DNA from: Omphalotus guepiniiformis
Taxonomy: Eukaryota > Basidiomycota > Agaricomycetes > Agaricales > Omphalotaceae
Direction: 5' to 3'
NCBI GenBank assembly: GCA_028554645.1
Contig: JAQOOI010000022.1
Location: 434,001-498,000 of the forward strand
Length of the DNA: 64,000 nucleotides
The notes under the pieces were generated by a model, which was given only the letters and a program-made list of their open reading frames with translations, searched no databases and had not been told where the DNA came from. Position numbers and translations under genes: made by a program. Below are positions 58,316-64,000 of the stretch, one piece after another; within the stretch, counting starts at the first letter, position 1; every line of letters begins with the position of its first letter.

Positions 58316-61300
58316 ATGGATTTCCCTGGCGAACGGCGTCCTCCCCGTGCTTCACGCCCTGGCCAGCAAGCACAGCAGCCAGCTCCCTCGTACTCAGATC
58401 AACAGCAGTCTTACCCCCAAAGACCACCGTTCTCCCCTTTAGCTGACAATCCGAGAGGCAATGTCTCTTTTCAAAATACCGAGCGTGGTGATCGCCATGG
58501 TCAGCTAGACGCCCAACGCCAAAGGGCTCTTTACCAGAGCCAGCTGTCGCCTGGATTAGAGCATGATGCGGAGTATGGTGGGCTAGATCCTGCTAGGGTG
58601 GCGAGGAAGAAGAGTCTAGTAAGACCCGACCGTGAAAAGATTGAACCTGGGCATCGCCAGTGGCATTACCGAAACCATGTTGAACAGGCGGAAGAGGAAG
58701 GAAACGCTAGAATTGGGGTATTCCCTTCCAGTACGTTTTATGTGACTCTTGGTTCTCTACGTTCCATATAAAACCTGTTATAGCGACCGGTAATTACCCT
58801 CAGGGACTGAGACGAGGCAAATCTCTACTCGCTCGAGAGCAAGATGTTCAAGAGTCCGGTCTTGCTCTTTTCAAACGAGGTGCTACCCTTCGAAGGAAAA
58901 AGTCCGTGAATTCGTCACAAGTACCTCTCAAGGAGCCGGAAGCCAAGCACCGAAGTTGTTTAGGCGACTTCGCACCTGGGCCCAAAGGTCCTTGGATGAT
59001 TTATTGTTACTTTTTGACCATTTTAGTCCCCCCGTTCCTTCTCAGATCTTGCGGTAGGTTCCACATGTCGTTATTCTAGGTCGATAGCTGATTCTCTTGC
59101 TCGCAGGCATTCGCAGTCCGGAGCAGCAACGAGCCTGGCGAGAGAAAATGGGCCTGATCAGTGTTATCCTTAGTGAAATGGCTATTGTCGGGTTCATTAC
59201 TTTTGGCTTCACCGAGACTGTCTGCGGAAAGCCTGCCAATCGTTTTCACGGCGGTGCCATCGGTGATGAGAATATTGGCACAAGCTCTGTCGTCATTCAT
59301 GGCTACGACTACGACTTCTCCAATTTCAAACATCCTAGTGCAGGATCTACTTTCAACGGCAGCACCAATCCCTTACTTACTGGTGGATGGGATCTTGCCG
59401 GCAATGATGCCTCTTTCTTGTTTCAGAACGTTAACCAGAACTGTCTTGGGCTCATTACGAAGGCATCGAATTCCACCATCACTGGTAGTGGCGATGATTT
59501 GGATTGGTATTTCCCTTGCAATGTGTTCAGTCAATATGGTAGCACGGGCGGCAATTTGACAGGATATGAAGACTCGACAAATTGTCACACATCATCGACT
59601 GCACGCACTGATCTCAGTCAGATGTCGCCGCAGGGACAGGTGTATTATACTTGGAATGACGTTCGCGCTGGCAATCGTAGTCTTGCGGTTTATGAACAGT
59701 ACGTCGTGCCCTACCTGATGTGACTCTTCTTACCGACATATGTCCAGGACCGTGCTCGATCTAGAATTGCTGAACTGGCTGAGCAAAGCTCAAGTTAACT
59801 ACCCGTCTGTGTTCGACGAGATGATGTCGAATGCGAATGCCTCTTACAACGGGCGAGACTTGACTATGCAATTGCTGCGTACCAACCAGAAGAACATCGG
59901 TGCCTGTTTGCAGGACATCATCACTATCGGTTTTATTGACACCAAGACCATTGGTTGTGTCGCCTCCACCGTCGTCCTGTATCTTTCCCTTATTTTTATT
60001 GTCGGTGTCGTCGCTATTCGTTTCATCATGGCCGTCATGTTCCAGTGGTTCTATTCCTGGCGTATCGGAAACTTCCCTCGCGAGACTTACGAGCAGCGGA
60101 TGCAACGTTCAGCAGAAATCGAAAACTGGACCAACGACATTTACCGCCCAGCACCGAGCGATTATCGCCCGAATGTCTCAAAGGGCGGAATGAAGCTGGG
60201 GAAGCCAAAGAAGTCGTTCCTTCCCAGTACCTCGAGGTTTACACCTGCGGAGAATTTGCTGAAGAATGGGCGGCCGACAACTGCTTATGGTATGCTGGAT
60301 TCATCGTCAACAGTTGGCTGGAAGCAGTCAGTGTACGCACCGTCCGTATCGAAGAAGGGTACACCACCGGATTCTCCTGGTTATAGACAATCGAGAAGTA
60401 CCATGTCTGTCAGCGATGGCTACGCCCGCGGCACGTTCGTTGATAGTCCTTGTCCTTTCCCTCTCCACAACGTTATACCCCAACCACCACCGGATTATGA
60501 ACCCTTCAACTTCCCGCTGGCGCATACTATTGCCCTTGTTACCGCGTATTCCGAATCTGTAGAGGGTCTGCGAACGACTCTTGATTCTCTTGCGACAACA
60601 GACTATCCTAACAGTCATAAGCTCATTTTGGTCATTGCCGATGGTATGGTGAAGGGTGCTGGTAATGACCTTACTACTCCCGACATCTGTTTAACTATGA
60701 TGAAGGAGTTTATCGTAGCCCCGAACGAGGTGGAGCCGCATTCGTATGTAGCTATCGCTGATGGACACAAGAGACATAATATGGCCAAAGTCTATGCCGG
60801 ATTCTATGATTATGACGATGCTACTACGGAGCGGTCGAAGCAGCAGCGTGTCCCTATGGTCCTCGTCGCTAAAGTTGGCAACCCGCTCGAGGCAAATGAC
60901 CCTAAACCTGGCAATCGAGGAAAGCGCGACAGTCAGATTGTATTGATGGGCTTCTTACAGAAGGTCATGTTCGACGAGCGTATGACTACCTTCGAGTACG
61001 AGTTCTTCAATTCCATATGGAGGGTGACCGGTGTCAGTCCAGATCGATACGAGCTTGTGCTCTGCGTCGATGCCGATACGAAGGTTTTCCCAGACTCTCT
61101 GACGCGCATGGTCAGCTGTATGGTTCACGACCCAGAGATCATGGGCCTCTGTGGAGAAACGAAGATCGCGAACAAGGCAGAAACATTTGTTACCATGATT
61201 CAAGGTAGAATTCCATTTTATACTCATTGCTTTCATGTACTGACTGGATATGTCTATAGTGTTTGAATACTATATCTCCCATCATTTGACTAAAGCCTTC

Positions 61301-62875
61301 GAATCTATGTTTGGAGGTGTCACCTGTTTACCAGGTTGCTTCAGTATGTATAGGATCAAAGCGCCCAAAGGCGACTCGGGCTATTGGGTGCCTGTCCTTG
61401 CCAATCCCGATATCGTAGAACATTATTCGGAGAATGTCGTTGATACCCTGCACAAGAAGAACCTCTTGTTGCTCGGAGAAGATCGATACCTAACCACTCT
61501 TCTTCTCAAGACCTTCCCTAAACGAAAGAACATTTTCTGTCCTCAAGCTGTGTGCAAAACTGTCGTACCTGATACTTTCCGAGTTCTCTTATCGCAACGT
61601 CGTCGGTGGATTAATTCCACGGTGCATAATTTATTCGAATTAGTGCTTGTGCGGGATTTGTGTGGCACGTTCTGTTTCTCGATGCAGTTCGTTGTCGGAA
61701 TGGAATTGGCTGGAACCCTCGTTTTACCGGCCGCTATCAGTTTCACGCTTTACCTCATCATCATATCTATCATTCCTGGAGGCACCGACACTACTATCCC
61801 CTTAATTCTGTTGGCTATTGTGCTCGGTTTGCCTGGTCTTCTTATCGTTATCACCTCTCGAAAGATCGCATATGTAGGATGGATGTTGGTTTATCTTCTC
61901 TCCTTGCCCATCTGGAACGGCTTGCTCCCCGCCTATGCTTTCTGGCATTTCGACGACTTCTCGTGGGGTCAGACAAGAAAGATTTCTGGTGACAACACTG
62001 CCAATCATGGTGATAAGGAGGGTGAATTTGATTCGACACATATTGTGATGAAGAAGTGGGCTGAATTCGAACGTGAACGTCGGTGGAAGAGTGGCACACA
62101 GTCTCGCGATTCGACCTACTATGATAGAAAGACTGATTGTTTTCCCTTATCGTGCCGTGCTCCGCAGCTAATGAGTTTTAATAGGACTGATAGCAACCGC
62201 TATTCGCTTGCGTCGAATTCAGACACTTTCCACCCTCCATCCAATAATGCCTTCGACGCAAGTACAGTGGAGTCTGCAAACTATTCCACACCGCGTCAAC
62301 GGCATGATAGCAACACCCTTCTCATGCTTCCTGCGCCATTAGCGGTGAATCGACAACCGATGTCTTCCACGACGTCTGTCAGCGGTGCACGCTCAAGCGA
62401 GGATGCCAATTATTCAGATTCCGGTTCTGGGTCGCACCTTCGACTTGTCCCGAGCTTCCAATCTGGAAGTGAGCAGCATGGCGATCATGATTCATCCGCT
62501 TCGGGAACACGGTATGCCTCTCCTGGTCCTCCATACGAATCACCTGCGCCTCGAGTTGCGCCGGTCAATACCCGCAGTCCGCAGGCAGGCTACTCTGAGG
62601 TGGCCAATCCATTCCACACCACATCTCCGGTGAGCTATGAGTCTGACACTGAAGAAAGGAATGGTGGTGGTGGTGGTGGCTATCGTGCTACCAGCCGCGG
62701 TGTACGACTGACGGATAGCGGGCCTGTTCCCGGACCAGAGGGTGTACGTCGGGTGTCAAGACAGACAGGTAGAAGACCGCAGTCGCAGAATCGGTACTCA
62801 CGGAATTCTACGGTGTTCAGCCTTCCTCCTGGAGCTGCGCCTCCTCAGCCTAGTTATAGCAGTGGTATTAATTAG
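58316..62875 (+). CDS. CHS3: class IV chitin synthase (Chs3-like)
   Basis: Membrane GT2 glycosyltransferase that polymerises UDP-GlcNAc into cell-wall chitin. Five exons (58316-58730, 58784-59053, 59107-59698, 59748-61204, 61260-62875) give 1449 residues. The start lies in the good context CACCATGG. Order: disordered N-terminus, two early membrane helices ([17 protein letters not shown] and [18 protein letters not shown]), a lumenal loop, a further helix pair ([20 protein letters not shown]), then the catalytic domain. The domain has [20 protein letters not shown], the Asp of [59 protein letters not shown] and [12 protein letters not shown]-terminal helices follow, then [12 protein letters not shown], typical of class IV, and a Ser-rich tail. 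All catalytic motifs (D, ED, QRRRW) are intact. Confidence 0.95.
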
Positions 62876-63326
62876 TGACACAGACTGGCCAGTGACCATC
62901 TTTCGCATAATTTCCACGTATTACCTACATAGCAGCTCTACGTCTTCTTAAGTACTTTCTTGTCTCCTCATGAACTTCAGACGGACAACGATTTTCTTCA
63001 TTCCAGTACATTCATGATGTTCATTTTCTCATTGGTATCCATGGAAACTTTCTTTTGGATCCGTTCTTTTTTTGATTTTAGCGGACTACTACACTATTGC
63101 TTATGATACCTGATGCCCTCCTTCTTGCTCTAGCCAAGTACCGTATATTGTAATGAATGTATTCAAGCTCAGTTAAGAAATCGTGTTTCAAGCTCAAGTG
63201 AGCATTTCGACAGGAAGTAATCACGCAACACGCGGCAACCAACCAATTCAATTGCACCATTCGGTCTGCCCTTGACTTACTTGGCCTGTCCCTGACAGGC
63301 TTTGTTTGTTGCTTCTCTCTACTCTA
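62876..63326. other. intergenic region
   Basis: About 450 bp between the chitin synthase stop and the Whi2-like start, same strand. It should contain the 3' UTR and the next promoter. Nothing else seen. Confidence 0.4.
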
Positions 63327-64000
63327 ATGGCCACGAATTCCTCACCAATAACTCAAGTGTCCCAAACACCAGCTCATGTCAATTTACAACATCAGCCTCA
63401 ACTGTTGACGAGACTGCTGCTAGACCTGCGTGGCAAACGCTATGAAGTCGATCGAGAAACCATAATGAACCTGCCAGAATCTGTTCTGCTCTGTCTTTTT
63501 CCCAATGGACTAGTTCTGAGTCGTCAGAGCGCGGTTATGGATGGTGGAGAGGAAGAGGAGGAGGATGTATATGTCGTCGACGTACGTGTTTGACTCGTGT
63601 TTTAGTTCAGTTTGAGCCGCTGACTTGTAAGGGCTTTCAGTTTGACCCAGATTGTTTTCAATACGTTCTATCGTTCTTTCGCAATGCCTCAGAGACGTTC
63701 TACGGGACCGACACAGCGCCAGGGTTGTTTGTTGCGCAACAGAACCTGCAGGATCTAGCTTCGTCTGATCCTGGTGGCCCAACACCCTCACAAAACCCGT
63801 TGATCTCAAAACAGGCTATTATTGTGCTGCGGGAGGAGCTTGAGTATTTCTCTATACCGCCCAAGGATGGTTCGGCGAGTATAGACCAAAATGGGATCGC
63901 GTCTGAGCCGTTGGTGAACATTAAACGGCGTTGTGGGGATTATCTTATGAACAAGCGCAGTATCTTCACGGCACTTCAGAGGAATGTGAATAAGGAAAAT
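63327..64000 (+). CDS. WHI2: Whi2-like BTB/POZ domain protein (5' part, runs off window)
   Basis: The gene is cut by the window edge. From the ATG at 63327 it reads a short polar leader, then LLTRLLLDLRGKRYEVDRET with MNLPESVLLCLFPNGLVLSR, the first half of a KCTD/Whi2-type BTB fold. An acidic loop (GGEEEEEDVYVVD) follows. After one intron (donor GTACGT, acceptor TTTCAG) it continues FDPDCFQYVLSFFRNASETF, the second BTB half. Then come ISKQAIIVLREELEYFSIPP and LVNIKRRCGDYLMNKRSIFT. This matches the Whi2 family, which acts with Psr phosphatases in growth arrest, stress and TORC1 control in yeast. The C-terminal half is outside the window, so length cannot be judged. Confidence 0.8.

Overview
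This window is nuclear DNA from a filamentous basidiomycete, most likely an Agaricomycete. Almost every gene is cut by short GT-AG introns of about 50-70 bp. The gene set also fits: an Agaricomycete-type F-box protein, Zn(II)2Cys6 regulators, an RTA1-family membrane protein, a class IV chitin synthase and a Whi2-like BTB protein. There is no operon structure, no CRISPR array, and no transposase or reverse transcriptase that I can recognise.

Left part (1-27 kb) is mainly conserved housekeeping DNA. It holds methionine aminopeptidase 2, an F-box protein and a U1A/U2B''-type spliceosomal protein. A divergent pair follows, ribosomal proteins S9 (minus) and L21 (plus). After about 3 kb with no clear gene comes a small spliced gene of unknown function (13.2-14.0 kb) that only appears when five exons are joined. 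Then come a GON7-like KEOPS subunit and a tight divergent pair, the AAA+ helicase RVB2 (minus) and mitochondrial ribosomal protein uL2m (plus). A Zn2Cys6 transcription factor, an RTA1-like membrane protein, an intron-containing tRNA-Cys(GCA) and a single-exon methyltransferase complete this part.

Middle part (27-47 kb) is sparser. It has a coiled-coil protein with a PPSY motif, thioredoxin, a C2H2 zinc-finger protein, a second Zn2Cys6 factor, and a 1614-residue low-complexity protein followed by a small unknown protein. The second Zn2Cys6 factor is an intact paralogue of the first, in the opposite orientation. Just upstream of it lies a near-perfect long hairpin (37081-37206).

Right part: about 47.7-56.5 kb is a head-to-tail segmental duplication with a period near 4.5 kb. 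Each unit carries one intact four-exon gene for an unrecognised protein of about 658 residues, plus the decayed remains of an APH-type kinase gene. This is the most accessory and least explained part of the window. The window ends with a 1449-residue class IV chitin synthase and the 5' part of a Whi2-like BTB gene that runs off the edge.

Intron joins were made by eye, using GT-AG signals, frame and family conservation. Start codons and small exons are inferences unless stated. Gene symbols follow yeast usage.
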